Assembly (NCBI GenBank): GCA_012518475.1
Contig: JAAYSB010000367.1
Location: 1 to 17,512 of the forward strand
Reading direction: 5' to 3'
Source of the DNA: Intrasporangiaceae bacterium
GTDB lineage: Bacteria; Actinomycetota; Actinomycetes; Actinomycetales; Dermatophilaceae
Length of the DNA: 17,512 nucleotides
Positions 1 to 6,482 of this stretch are shown piece by piece (position 1 is the stretch's first letter; the number at the start of each line of letters is the position of its first letter). The position numbers and the translations under genes were made by a program. The notes under the pieces are model-generated. The model did not search any database. It was not told the origin of the DNA and saw nothing but the letters and a program-made list of their open reading frames with translations.

Positions 1-722
1 ACCTCGAGCTGTTCTATCTGCGGCCCCGTGACATCGCGGTCTACGTCGGCACCGGCACCGTCGACTGCGGCATCACCGGTCGTGACCTCCTCCTCGACGC
101 CGAGTCCCCGGCCGTCGAGGTCATGTCGCTCGGATTCGGTCGGTCCACATTCCGGTATGCCGCCCGTCCCGGCACCGTCGATAACGTCCAGGACATCGCC
201 GGACGCCGCGTCGCCACGTCGTATCCCGGACTGGTCGAGAAGCACCTCGCCTCCCAGGGCGTGACAGCCGAGGTCGTCCGCCTTGACGGTGCCGTCGAGA
301 CGGCCGTGACCCTCGGTGTCGCCGACGTCATCGCCGATGTCGTCGAGACCGGCACGACGTTGCGCAGCCAGGGCCTTGAGCCGTTCGGCGAGCCGATCCT
401 GCAGAGCGAGGCCGTCCTCATCAAGGATCCCGAGACCGCCACCGGCAACGGCCTGGAGCGCCTGCGCCGGCGCCTCCTCGGTGTCGTGACGGCCCGGTCC
501 TACGTCATGCTCGACTACGACTGCCCGGTGAGCCAGGTCGAGCGGGCCTGCCGGATCACCCCCGGCCTGGAGTCGCCGACGGTCGCGCCGCTGCACAACA
601 AGTCCTGGGTGGCCGTGCGTGCGATGGTGCCCAAGGCCGACAGCCACTCGGTCATGGACGAGCTCTATGAGATCGGCGCCCGCGCGATCCTCGTGACCGA
701 CATCAGTGCCTGCCGCATCTAA
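1..722 (+). CDS. hisG: ATP phosphoribosyltransferase, long form (5' end outside window)
   Basis: HisG condenses ATP and PRPP to N1-(5-phosphoribosyl)-ATP, the first and feedback-controlled step of histidine synthesis in the cytoplasm. The open frame runs from base 3 with no start visible; 239 residues are present, so roughly 45 N-terminal residues are missing if the usual length near 284 applies. Seen: a DCGITGRD segment at visible residues 21-28, the PRPP-binding loop ending ETGTTL at about 115-120, and a C-terminal stretch GVVTARSYVMLDYDCP followed by ITPGLESPT. That C-terminal part is the ACT/PII-like regulatory domain of the long HisG class, the site of histidine inhibition in that class, so no HisZ partner is expected. 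The stop is followed after 10 nt by the start of the PH-domain gene. Identification is firm; only the start is unknown. Confidence 0.97.
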   Translation, partial: LELFYLRPRDIAVYVGTGTVDCGITGRDLLLDAESPAVEVMSLGFGRSTFRYAARPGTVDNVQDIAGRRVATSYPGLVEKHLASQGVTAEVVRLDGAVETAVTLGVADVIADVVETGTTLRSQGLEPFGEPILQSEAVLIKDPETATGNGLERLRRRLLGVVTARSYVMLDYDCPVSQVERACRITPGLESPTVAPLHNKSWVAVRAMVPKADSHSVMDELYEIGARAILVTDISACRI

Positions 723-732
723 GGTGGACCGG

Positions 733-1236
733 ATGACCGAGTCACCCGCGCATACCCCCTCCTCGGACGACGATCTGTATGCGACGTTCCAGCCGCGCCG
801 CGGCCGCGTCGTGACGATCGTCATGGCGATCGTGTGCGTCGCCCTCTTCACGCTCATCGCGCTCACCGCGACGAGCCCCAGCGGGGGCGCCTTCAGCATC
901 CCGAACAAGGTCGCCACGTCCATGCTCGGGGTGCTCATCGCGGCGTTCCTCCTGCGCTACGCGCGGATCCGGGCAGTGCCGGACAAGGCCGGCGTCTCGA
1001 TCCGCAACCTCATCCTGTCCCGCCGTGTCGAGTGGTCGGACGTCGAGGCGGTGCGGTTCCACGGCGGCGCGCCCTGGCCCACGCTCGCGCTGCGGGACGG
1101 CGAGGAGGTGTCCGTCATGGCGGTGCAGAAGGCCGACGGTGACCGGGCCGGCCGCGAGGCCACGAGGCTCGCGACGCTCGTCGAGATCGGCGGCGGTGGC
1201 CGTCGCGCGGACGAGTCCGCCCCCGAGATCCTCTGA
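733..1236 (+). CDS. Two-helix PH-domain membrane protein
   Basis: This is a 167-residue protein of unknown biochemical role. I chose ATG 733 over the in-frame ATG 706 because AAGGTGG at 721-727 sits 5 nt upstream, and the longer form would overlap hisG by 17 nt. Residues 1-24 are polar. Two hydrophobic helices follow at about 25-46 and 57-76, then a soluble domain at about 78-152 with the look of a small bacterial PH-like domain: IRNLILSRRVEWSDVEAVRF, a tryptophan-led strand pair, then TLALRDGEEVSVMAV. A PH-domain membrane protein next to hisG is a recurrent actinobacterial arrangement; M. tuberculosis Rv2120c beside hisG is the comparison I have in mind. The position suggests co-transcription with hisG but nothing in the sequence ties it to histidine synthesis. 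The C-terminal tail is glycine-rich and probably disordered. Confidence 0.85.
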   Translation: MTESPAHTPSSDDDLYATFQPRRGRVVTIVMAIVCVALFTLIALTATSPSGGAFSIPNKVATSMLGVLIAAFLLRYARIRAVPDKAGVSIRNLILSRRVEWSDVEAVRFHGGAPWPTLALRDGEEVSVMAVQKADGDRAGREATRLATLVEIGGGGRRADESAPEIL

Positions 1237-1240
1237 CCCG

Positions 1241-1282
1241 TTCCCCTCCGTGATCTCGCAATTGCGAGATAACGGAGGGGAA
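1241..1282. terminator. Long near-perfect palindrome between convergent genes (candidate bidirectional terminator)
   Basis: A 42-nt inverted repeat begins 4 nt after the PH-domain stop. The central 18 nt (ATCTCGCAATTGCGAGAT, 1253-1270) are a perfect palindrome, and the outer arms CCCCTCCGT and ACGGAGGGG pair after a single G/A mismatch at 1252/1271. There is no loop and no T-tract. It lies between convergent genes, so termination in both directions is the simplest role. The perfect two-fold symmetry could equally be a protein-binding site or a dispersed repeat. Confidence 0.6.
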
Positions 1283-1285
1283 ATC

Positions 1286-1301
1286 GCTTGCTGGAGCAAG
1301 C
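1286..1301. terminator. Small hairpin downstream of the kinase gene
   Basis: GCTTGCT and AGCAAGC form a perfect 7-bp inverted repeat around GG. It lies 33 nt past the minus-strand kinase stop and directly beside the larger palindrome. It probably contributes to termination of the leftward transcript. The call rests on symmetry and position only. Confidence 0.35.
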
Positions 1302-1334
1302 ACTTCCTGGGGCTCAGCCGGTGGACAGGACGAT

Positions 1335-1904
1335 TCAGCCGGTTGAGATGACGATGTCAGCGGCCTCGCGGGTGCCGTCCCGGGTGAACAGCTCCGCCTC
1401 CTGAGCCGCCCAGCGTTCCCAGTGCGGCCGGTATGCCTCACCGTCCCGCTCCAGCCCCCGACGGATCCGTTCCTCACGCGGCGCCTCCATGAAGACGCTA
1501 ACCGCAGCGTAGTCCCTGGCGGCCCCGACGCTGCTGCCGCAGCCCTCGATGACGAGGACAGCGCTCTCGGGAACCTCATCGACGCCGTTCCACTCGTCGG
1601 TGCCCCAGTCCCAGGTGCGGTATGCGGCCCGCTCACCGCGCGCGAGCGGCTCCAGCACCTGTGACACGAGGAGCCCCACCGCATCGGCGAGTCCGTCCCA
1701 CCCCGGGTAGAGCCGGTCCATGTGCACCACCGGTGCGCCGAGGGCGTCGCTCACGCCCTTGGCGAGGGTGGTCTTGCCCGATCCGCTCAGGCCGTCGATG
1801 GCGATGACCGTGACCTGGCCGCAACGGGGCACGGCAGTGCGCGCCAGGTCCACGACCATCTCGACGTGGGCCGGATCGGCCGGGTCCGTCAGCTGGAACC
1901 ACAT
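1335..1904 (-). CDS. P-loop nucleoside/nucleotide kinase-like protein
   Basis: This is a 189-residue ATP-binding protein of the uridine kinase/(d)NMP kinase-like P-loop class; its substrate cannot be read from the sequence. Walker A is GLSGSGKT at residues 38-45 after a hydrophobic strand (VTVIAIDG). A VVHMDRLYPGWDGL segment follows, resembling the substrate and magnesium-binding aspartate region of uridine kinases, and later VLVIEGCGS in the position of the Walker B-like strand. An arginine-rich lid-like stretch (PREERIRRGLERDGEAYRP) comes near the C terminus, as expected for this fold. It is the only core gene on the minus strand and diverges from hisF across 35 nt. No Shine-Dalgarno is visible; the ATG at 1904 lies 8 nt past a TANNNT hexamer, so it may be leaderless. 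AAA-type ATPase or general uridine kinase annotation would both be defensible. Confidence 0.85.
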   Translation of the reverse strand: MWFQLTDPADPAHVEMVVDLARTAVPRCGQVTVIAIDGLSGSGKTTLAKGVSDALGAPVVHMDRLYPGWDGLADAVGLLVSQVLEPLARGERAAYRTWDWGTDEWNGVDEVPESAVLVIEGCGSSVGAARDYAAVSVFMEAPREERIRRGLERDGEAYRPHWERWAAQEAELFTRDGTREAADIVISTG

Positions 1905-1912
1905 GGTCGCCG

Positions 1913-1918
1913 AGTCTA
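1913..1918 (-). promoter_or_regulatory. Candidate -10 of a leaderless promoter for the kinase gene
   Basis: On the minus strand TAGACT matches the actinobacterial -10 pattern TANNNT. It lies 8 nt before the kinase ATG, placing the predicted transcript start at or next to the start codon. There is no Shine-Dalgarno in the remaining space. I see no clear -35. Confidence 0.4.
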
Positions 1919-1927
1919 GGGCTGGGC

Positions 1928-1933
1928 TCTAAT
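1928..1933 (+). promoter_or_regulatory. Candidate -10 of a leaderless promoter for the hisF operon
   Basis: TCTAAT resembles TATAAT with one mismatch and ends 6 nt before the hisF ATG, so transcription would start at the start codon. The five Gs before the ATG are too close to act as a ribosome binding site. It is back to back with the kinase -10 (1913-1918), so the two promoters share the 35-nt gap. Confidence 0.4.
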
Positions 1934-1939
1934 GGGGGC

Positions 1940-2719
1940 ATGACTGCAGATGCGGACTCCCGGGTGGCGGTGCGGGTCATCCCGTGCCTCGACGTCGACG
2001 ACGGCCGCGTCGTCAAGGGAGTGAACTTCCTCGACCTGCGTGACGCCGGCGACCCGGTGGAGCTCGCCGCGGCCTACGGCGCTGCCGGTGCGGACGAGCT
2101 GACGTTCCTCGACGTGACCGCGAGCAGCGGCGATCGGGAGACGATGTACGACGTCGTCCGGCACACCGCCGAGGAGGTCTTCATCCCGCTCACCGTCGGC
2201 GGGGGAGTGCGCACCGTCGAGGACGTCGACCGGCTCCTGCGGTGCGGCGCCGACAAGGTCGGGGTGAACACCGCCGCGATCGCCCGGCCCGAGCTCATCG
2301 CGGAGGTCGCGGACCGGTTCGGAGCCCAGGTCCTCGTCCTCTCCGCCGACGTCCGCCGGCGGAGCGACGGGAGCGAGGGCTTCGAGGTGACGACGCACGG
2401 CGGACGCCAGGGCACCGGCATCGACGCCATCGAGTGGTGCGCCCGGGCCGCCGAGCTGGGCGCGGGGGAGATCCTGCTCAACTCCATGGATGCCGACGGG
2501 ACCAAGGCCGGATTCGATCTCGATCTGATCCGGGCGGTGCGACGTGAGGTGCGCATACCCCTGATCGCGTCGGGTGGGGCGGGATCGGTGGACCACTTCG
2601 CCCCGGCCGTCGAGGCTGGAGCGGACGCAGTGCTCGCCGCGAGCGTCTTCCACTTCGGTGAGCTGACGATCGGGCAGGTCAAGGACGCGATGCGTGGTGC
2701 CGGCATCCCGGTGCGCTGA
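1940..2719 (+). CDS. hisF: Imidazole glycerol phosphate synthase, cyclase subunit HisF
   Basis: HisF takes ammonia from the HisH glutaminase and converts PRFAR to imidazole glycerol phosphate and AICAR. The product is 259 residues, standard for this (beta/alpha)8 barrel. The two catalytic aspartates are visible: D18 in VIPCLDVDDGRVVKG (equivalent to T. maritima D11) and D137 in VLVLSADVRRR (equivalent to D130). The phosphate-binding glycine loops are PLTVGGGVRT at about 83-92 and LIASGGAGSVDHF at about 208-220, and EILLNSMDADGTKAGFD is the family signature at about 177-193. HisH and HisA are not in the window. It heads an operon running into hisI 12 nt downstream. One oddity is that Ile206 uses the ATA codon, very rare in this base composition, within a copy of the octamer CGCATACC. 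Confidence 0.98.
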   Translation: MTADADSRVAVRVIPCLDVDDGRVVKGVNFLDLRDAGDPVELAAAYGAAGADELTFLDVTASSGDRETMYDVVRHTAEEVFIPLTVGGGVRTVEDVDRLLRCGADKVGVNTAAIARPELIAEVADRFGAQVLVLSADVRRRSDGSEGFEVTTHGGRQGTGIDAIEWCARAAELGAGEILLNSMDADGTKAGFDLDLIRAVRREVRIPLIASGGAGSVDHFAPAVEAGADAVLAASVFHFGELTIGQVKDAMRGAGIPVR

Positions 2720-2731
2720 GACCTTGCGACA

Positions 2732-3085
2732 ATGGCTCACGTGACCGACCGACTCGACCCTGCTCTGGCGGAGCGGCTGCGCCGTGACGCCCACGGACTC
2801 GTCGCCGCGATCATCCAGGACCACGAGACCCGTGAGGTGCTCATGCTCGGCTGGATGGACGACGAGGCACTGCGCCGCACCCTGACCGAGGGGCGGGTGA
2901 CCTTCTGGTCCCGGTCGCGGCAGGAGTACTGGCGCAAGGGCGACACCTCCGGGCACACCCAGCACCTGCGGTCGCTGTCGCTGGACTGCGACGGGGACGC
3001 TCTTCTGCTCACCGTCGACCAGGTCGGTGCTGCCTGCCACAACGGGACACGCACCTGTTTCACCGACGAGGTGGTGGGAGCGTGA
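2732..3085 (+). CDS. hisI: Phosphoribosyl-AMP cyclohydrolase
   Basis: HisI opens the adenine ring of phosphoribosyl-AMP, the third histidine step, as a zinc enzyme. At 117 residues it is the monofunctional form without a fused HisE pyrophosphatase. The signature runs from LMLGWMDDEALRRTL at about 37-51 through FWSRSRQEYWRKGDTSGHTQ at 58-77. The metal site is visible: DCDGD at 85-89 supplies C86 and the acidic magnesium ligands, and C102 and C109 in ACHNGTRTCF complete the zinc cysteines. I took ATG 2732 as start; its ribosome binding site is weak, so reinitiation after hisF (stop 12 nt upstream) is likely. GTG 2741 is an alternative. Its TGA overlaps the trpE GTG by 4 nt, coupling histidine and tryptophan genes. 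Confidence 0.97.
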   Translation: MAHVTDRLDPALAERLRRDAHGLVAAIIQDHETREVLMLGWMDDEALRRTLTEGRVTFWSRSRQEYWRKGDTSGHTQHLRSLSLDCDGDALLLTVDQVGAACHNGTRTCFTDEVVGA

Positions 3086-4644
3086 GCGTCGCTCCCAGCC
3101 TCAGCATCGGGGCGACCTGGCCGGACCTCGACACCTTCGAGCTGCTCGCGCAGGACCGGCGGGTCATTCCCGTGGTCCGTCGCCTCATGGCCGACGCCGA
3201 GACCCCCGTCGGGATCTATCGCAAGCTCGCCGGCTCCCGGCCGGGCACCTTCCTCCTCGAGTCCGCCGAGCACGGCGGGGTCTGGTCGCGCTACTCGATC
3301 ATCGGTGCCGCCTCCCACGCCACGCTCACCGCGGAGGACGGGCAGGTGCGGTGGATCGGGGAACCGCCGGTGGGAGTGCCGACCGAGGGCCTGGCCACCG
3401 AGGCCCTGGCCGCCACGGTCGACGCTCTCGCCACCGCGCCGGTCGAGGGCCTGCCCCCGCTCACCGGCGGCATGGTCGGATTGGTCGGGTACGACGCGGT
3501 CCGCCGCTGGGAGCGCCTCCCGGAGACCGCGACCGACGACCTCGGCCTGCCTGAGATCGCGATGATGCTCGCGACCGACATCGCCGTCCTCGACCATACC
3601 GACGGGACCGTCCTGCTCGTTGCGAACGCGATCAACTACGACGACAGCCCCGAGCGCGTCGAGGAGGCCTGGGCGGACGCCGTGACCAGGCTGGACCGGA
3701 TGACTGCTGAGCTCGCGGTGCCGGCGGAGTCGACCGTCGTCGCCGTCGACGACGCGACCGTCGAGCGCGTCCTCGCCTCCGTGCGCTCATCGGTCACCGA
3801 GGAGCAGTACGTCGACCTCGTCGAGTCGGGCAAGGAGGACATCCGGGCCGGCGAGGTGTTCCAGGTCGTTCTCTCACAACGCTTCTCGGTCCCGTGCGAG
3901 GCCTCGCCCCTCGACGTCTACCGGGCACTGCGGGCCAGCAACCCCAGCCCCTACATGTACCTCTTCCGCTTCCCGACGCTCTCAGGTGATGTCGTCGACG
4001 TCGTCGGCTCCTCGCCGGAGGCTCTCGTCAAGGTCTCCGGCAGCTCGGTGATCACCCACCCGATCGCCGGGTCCCGACCGCGCGGGAAGACCCCTGAGGA
4101 CGACGTGCGGCTCGAGGACGACCTGCTCGCCGACCCCAAGGAACGCTCTGAGCACGTCATGCTCGTCGACCTGGGCCGCAACGACCTCGGTCGGGTCTGC
4201 CGCCCTGGCACCGTCGAGGTGGTCGAGTTCATGACGGTGCGCCGCTACAGCCATGTCATGCACATCGAGTCCACCGTCACCGGAGACCTCCGTGACGGGA
4301 TGCGCGCCTACGACGCCCTGCGCGCCACCTTCCCCGCCGGGACCCTCTCCGGAGCCCCGAAGCCGCGGGCGATGGAGCTCATCGAGCACTACGAGGGCAG
4401 CCGCCGCGGTGTCTACGGCGGCGTCGTCGGCTATATCGACTTCCACGGCGACCTCGACATGGCCATCGCGATCCGCACCGCGGTCATCAAGGACGGTGTC
4501 GCCTACGTCCAGGCCGGGGCCGGCATCGTCGCGGACTCCGACCCGGTGAGCGAGCACCGGGAGTGTGTCGCGAAGGCCGCGGCTGCCCTGCGCGCCGTCG
4601 CCACCGCCGAGGCGATGCGGCCGATCAGCGGAGGAGAGCGATGA
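3082..4644 (+). CDS. trpE: Anthranilate synthase component I
   Basis: TrpE converts chorismate plus ammonia, supplied by a TrpG glutaminase encoded elsewhere, to anthranilate. The product is 520 residues, full length for the family. The N-terminal regulatory region carries LLES at 58-61, the element tied to tryptophan feedback binding in studied enzymes, followed by WSRYSIIG. The chorismate-binding domain shows PIAGSRPRG (327-335), the acidic ERSEHVMLVDLGRNDLGRV (354-372), HVMHIESTV (391-399), FPAGTLSGAPKPRAME (417-432) and the GAGIVADSDP stretch (479-488). The absence of a PabB-type context and the neighbouring trp genes make TrpE preferable to PabB. Start GTG 3082 overlaps the hisI stop by 4 nt and is served by GGTGGGAG upstream; the TGA overlaps the next gene's ATG by 4 nt. 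No leader peptide or attenuator is possible here because hisI abuts it. Confidence 0.97.
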   Translation: MSVAPSLSIGATWPDLDTFELLAQDRRVIPVVRRLMADAETPVGIYRKLAGSRPGTFLLESAEHGGVWSRYSIIGAASHATLTAEDGQVRWIGEPPVGVPTEGLATEALAATVDALATAPVEGLPPLTGGMVGLVGYDAVRRWERLPETATDDLGLPEIAMMLATDIAVLDHTDGTVLLVANAINYDDSPERVEEAWADAVTRLDRMTAELAVPAESTVVAVDDATVERVLASVRSSVTEEQYVDLVESGKEDIRAGEVFQVVLSQRFSVPCEASPLDVYRALRASNPSPYMYLFRFPTLSGDVVDVVGSSPEALVKVSGSSVITHPIAGSRPRGKTPEDDVRLEDDLLADPKERSEHVMLVDLGRNDLGRVCRPGTVEVVEFMTVRRYSHVMHIESTVTGDLRDGMRAYDALRATFPAGTLSGAPKPRAMELIEHYEGSRRGVYGGVVGYIDFHGDLDMAIAIRTAVIKDGVAYVQAGAGIVADSDPVSEHRECVAKAAAALRAVATAEAMRPISGGER

Positions 4645-5225
4645 GCTTCCTCCGGAGCCGTCCCGGCACCATCGTCCTGGCAGCAGTGACCGCTCTGCTC
4701 GCCGTCATCCTCGCCGGCCGGCCGTGGATCACCGGCACCGTCGACGACGCCATGATCGGCGGCAGCCTCCAGAGCGTCACCGGCACCGATGCCGTCACCG
4801 GGCTCGTGGCCCTCGGCCTGGTCATCCTCGCGGGCTCAGTGGCAGCGGCGGCGACCCGCAGCGTCGGGCGTCGGGTTGCGGCCGTGTTCGTCCTTCTCAC
4901 CTCCCTCGGGATGGCCGCGCTCGTCGTGCGCGTGCTCCTCGACCCCAGCGGCATCCTCGGCGCCATGACCGCATCGGCGACCGGCCGGACCGGCTCCCTC
5001 ACGGCCGACGGCGCCGCCACGGTCTGGCCCTACCTCGCGCTCGTGCCTCCGCTTCTCGGCCTGGTCGTGGCGGCTCTCGCCTGGCGTGGAGCCACAGCGT
5101 GGCCGCTGCCGTCCAGCGCCTATGACCGCCCCGGTTCGGAGCGTCCCGGGCAGCGCGGCGAACGAGTCGCGACCGACTGGGAGCTGCTCAGCGAGGGGGA
5201 GGACCCCACCACCGACGCCCGCTGA
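4641..5225 (+). CDS. Tryptophan-associated membrane protein (TIGR02234-type)
   Basis: This is a 194-residue integral membrane protein of unknown activity, positioned exactly where actinobacterial trp operons carry the conserved Trp-operon membrane protein (Rv1610-like, TIGR02234/PF09534). Four hydrophobic segments are visible at about 10-26, 51-71, 77-99 and 127-148, with an extracytoplasmic-type loop holding RPWITGTV after the first helix. The C-terminal 45 residues are charged and probably cytoplasmic. I set the start at ATG 4641 because it overlaps the trpE TGA as ATGA and follows GGAGGAGAG; the frame stays open further upstream within trpE but has no such signal. A link to tryptophan transport or sensing is suggested by position alone. 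It is the last gene before the repeat-flanked island. Confidence 0.9.
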   Translation: MSFLRSRPGTIVLAAVTALLAVILAGRPWITGTVDDAMIGGSLQSVTGTDAVTGLVALGLVILAGSVAAAATRSVGRRVAAVFVLLTSLGMAALVVRVLLDPSGILGAMTASATGRTGSLTADGAATVWPYLALVPPLLGLVVAALAWRGATAWPLPSSAYDRPGSERPGQRGERVATDWELLSEGEDPTTDAR

Positions 5226-5250
5226 GCACTCGCAACGCTGCAGAGCCCCA

Positions 5251-5314
5251 CGTTGATGTATGGCGACACGCAGAAGGTCTGGCCCGCGGCTCTGCGTGTC
5301 GCCATACATCAACG
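5251..5314. repeat. Hairpin repeat, left copy (perfect 24-bp arms)
   Basis: Arms 5251-5274 and 5291-5314 are perfect reverse complements over 24 nt, with a 16-nt GC-rich loop. The arm starts CGTTGATGTATGGCGACACG. It lies 25 nt after the Trp-associated membrane protein gene, so in RNA it could also terminate the hisF-trpE transcript, although no T-tract follows. A related hairpin lies at 6498-6557. Confidence 0.9.
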
Positions 5315-5328
5315 GTCGCGGTGTGCGG

Positions 5329-5346
5329 ATGCCGATGGGGTATGCG
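5329..5346 (+). repeat. 18-nt repeat ATGCCGATGGGGTATGCG, left copy
   Basis: This 18-mer lies 14 nt inside the left hairpin. An exact reverse-complement copy lies at 6480-6497, directly abutting the right hairpin. Together with the hairpins this makes the two flanks inverted versions of one composite repeat. It contains the octamer GGTATGCG that recurs across the window. Confidence 0.85.
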
Positions 5347-5389
5347 ACAGCGCCGGCCGCAGGTCGCTCACCCGGGCCGTGCGCGGCGT

Positions 5390-5398
5390 TGTGGAAAA
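5390..5398 (-). promoter_or_regulatory. DnaA-box-like 9-mer upstream of the nuclease gene
   Basis: Read on the minus strand the bases are TTTTCCACA, which fits the relaxed DnaA-box form TT(A/T)TNCACA. It is part of an AT-richer patch (GTTGTGGAAAACT, 5388-5400) in very GC-rich surroundings, 39 nt before the nuclease ATG. A single box does not make an origin. It could be a chance match or a regulatory site. Confidence 0.2.
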
Positions 5399-5437
5399 CT
5401 CTCGAGGTCCCACGTCGATCTGTCCGACGATCGAGGC

Positions 5438-6433
5438 ATGGGACAGGACACCGCGAAGCCACCGCCGCGCATCTTCCTACCAGTCGAAGGAGCACCCGAC
5501 CTCTCGTCCTGGCAGGTGGGGCGCAGCAGGCACTGCGAGATCCCGACGCGGGGTGTGCGCGCCGACCGAGAGCTCACGACTCTCCGTGAGCGAGGTTCGG
5601 CATTCGTCAGGGTGATACCGGAGCACTGTGCGTTCTCGCACGGGACGGCAGCCCAGCTGCTCGGAATCCCGGTGCCGCGGCGGATCGAGCGCCGGGCAGA
5701 CCTCGATGTCATGCGCCCCTCGAGCCGCCCGCCCCTCATGAGGGAGGGTGTGCGCAGTCACCGAGGGCTCGAGCGCCGGCAGGTTCTGTTCCGCGACCGT
5801 CTGCCCGTCACATCACCGGCGGACACCTGGTGTGACCTTGCAGGACCGTCGATGCGGCTGACCGTTGACGAGCTCATCGAGGCCGGAGACGCTGTCGCTG
5901 AGCTCATCTCACCGACGAGGCTCCGCAGCGAGGTCCATCCGCTGGTGCTGCCTGGTGAGGACGGGTGGGAGGAAGACCCTGTGCTCCGAGGCTTCGTGCA
6001 GATGATGGCGACTCTCAAGCAGCGCCGTCGACACAAGGGAAAGGCGCTCCTGCTGGAGGCATTCCCTCACCTGCGGCCCCGGGTGTGGTCGCCGATGGAG
6101 ACTCGGCTGCGCCTGATCCTGATCCGCGCAGGTCTGCCTGAACCGATGCTCAATCTCACCGTGAACTTCGCCGACGGTGGCGGACGGATGCTGACCGGGG
6201 ATCTGGTCTGGCCACGGCTCATGGTCATCGGGGAGTATCACGGCCGGATGCACCTCCAGCTGAGGACCCGCTCCCAGGACTCGGACAAGCGCGGGCTGGC
6301 CGAAGCCGACGGCTGGCGAGTGATCGAGGTCTTCTCGCACCACGTCAACGATGCTCGCCACCGACCCGAGATGATCCGCCGGTTCGCGATCGCGCTCGGG
6401 CTCGATCGGAACACCGTCAATCTCTGGGTCTGA
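5438..6433 (+). CDS. AbiEi-like / DUF559 endonuclease-domain protein
   Basis: This 331-residue protein belongs to a dispersed actinobacterial family combining an AbiEi-antitoxin-like region with a C-terminal DUF559, Vsr-like (PD-(D/E)XK superfamily) nuclease fold. The AbiEi-like part shows FSHGTAAQLLGIPVP (66-80) and RLPVTSPADTWCDLA (121-135). The nuclease part begins at SPMETRLRLILIRAGLPEP (218-236), continues through GDLVWPRLMVIGEYHG (254-269), and ends with DKRGLAEADGWRVIEVF (283-299). E221, D255 and E266 are plausible metal-site residues and look intact. The start is ATG 5438; the frame opens earlier at GTG 5321 but that would run back through the repeat. No good ribosome binding site is present, and GACGAT at 5426-5431 is only a weak leaderless -10. 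Codon choice is looser than in neighbouring trp genes. No partner toxin gene is adjacent. The substrate is unknown. Confidence 0.8.
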   Translation: MGQDTAKPPPRIFLPVEGAPDLSSWQVGRSRHCEIPTRGVRADRELTTLRERGSAFVRVIPEHCAFSHGTAAQLLGIPVPRRIERRADLDVMRPSSRPPLMREGVRSHRGLERRQVLFRDRLPVTSPADTWCDLAGPSMRLTVDELIEAGDAVAELISPTRLRSEVHPLVLPGEDGWEEDPVLRGFVQMMATLKQRRRHKGKALLLEAFPHLRPRVWSPMETRLRLILIRAGLPEPMLNLTVNFADGGGRMLTGDLVWPRLMVIGEYHGRMHLQLRTRSQDSDKRGLAEADGWRVIEVFSHHVNDARHRPEMIRRFAIALGLDRNTVNLWV

Positions 6434-6437
6434 TCCG

Positions 6438-6482
6438 GCGAGCGGCGCGCGGAGGCGAGCGGCGCGCGGAGGCGAGCGGCGC
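6438..6482 (+). repeat. 17-nt tandem repeat, about 2.6 copies
   Basis: The unit GCGAGCGGCGCGCGGAG is repeated exactly twice (6438-6454, 6455-6471) and a third copy is partial before it runs into the 18-mer at 6480. It begins 4 nt after the nuclease stop. It is extremely GC-rich and could vary in copy number by slippage. Confidence 0.85.

Noticed and set aside
3061..3090. Trp attenuator or leader peptide before trpE
   Set aside because: trpE overlaps hisI by 4 nt, leaving no leader space.
5390..5398. A replication origin at the DnaA-like box
   Set aside because: Only one box is present, with no DnaA gene, no box cluster and no unwinding region.
5321..5437. Upstream extension of the nuclease gene to GTG 5321
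   Set aside because: It would read through the 18-mer repeat and low-complexity bases; family proteins begin close to the ATG 5438 residues.
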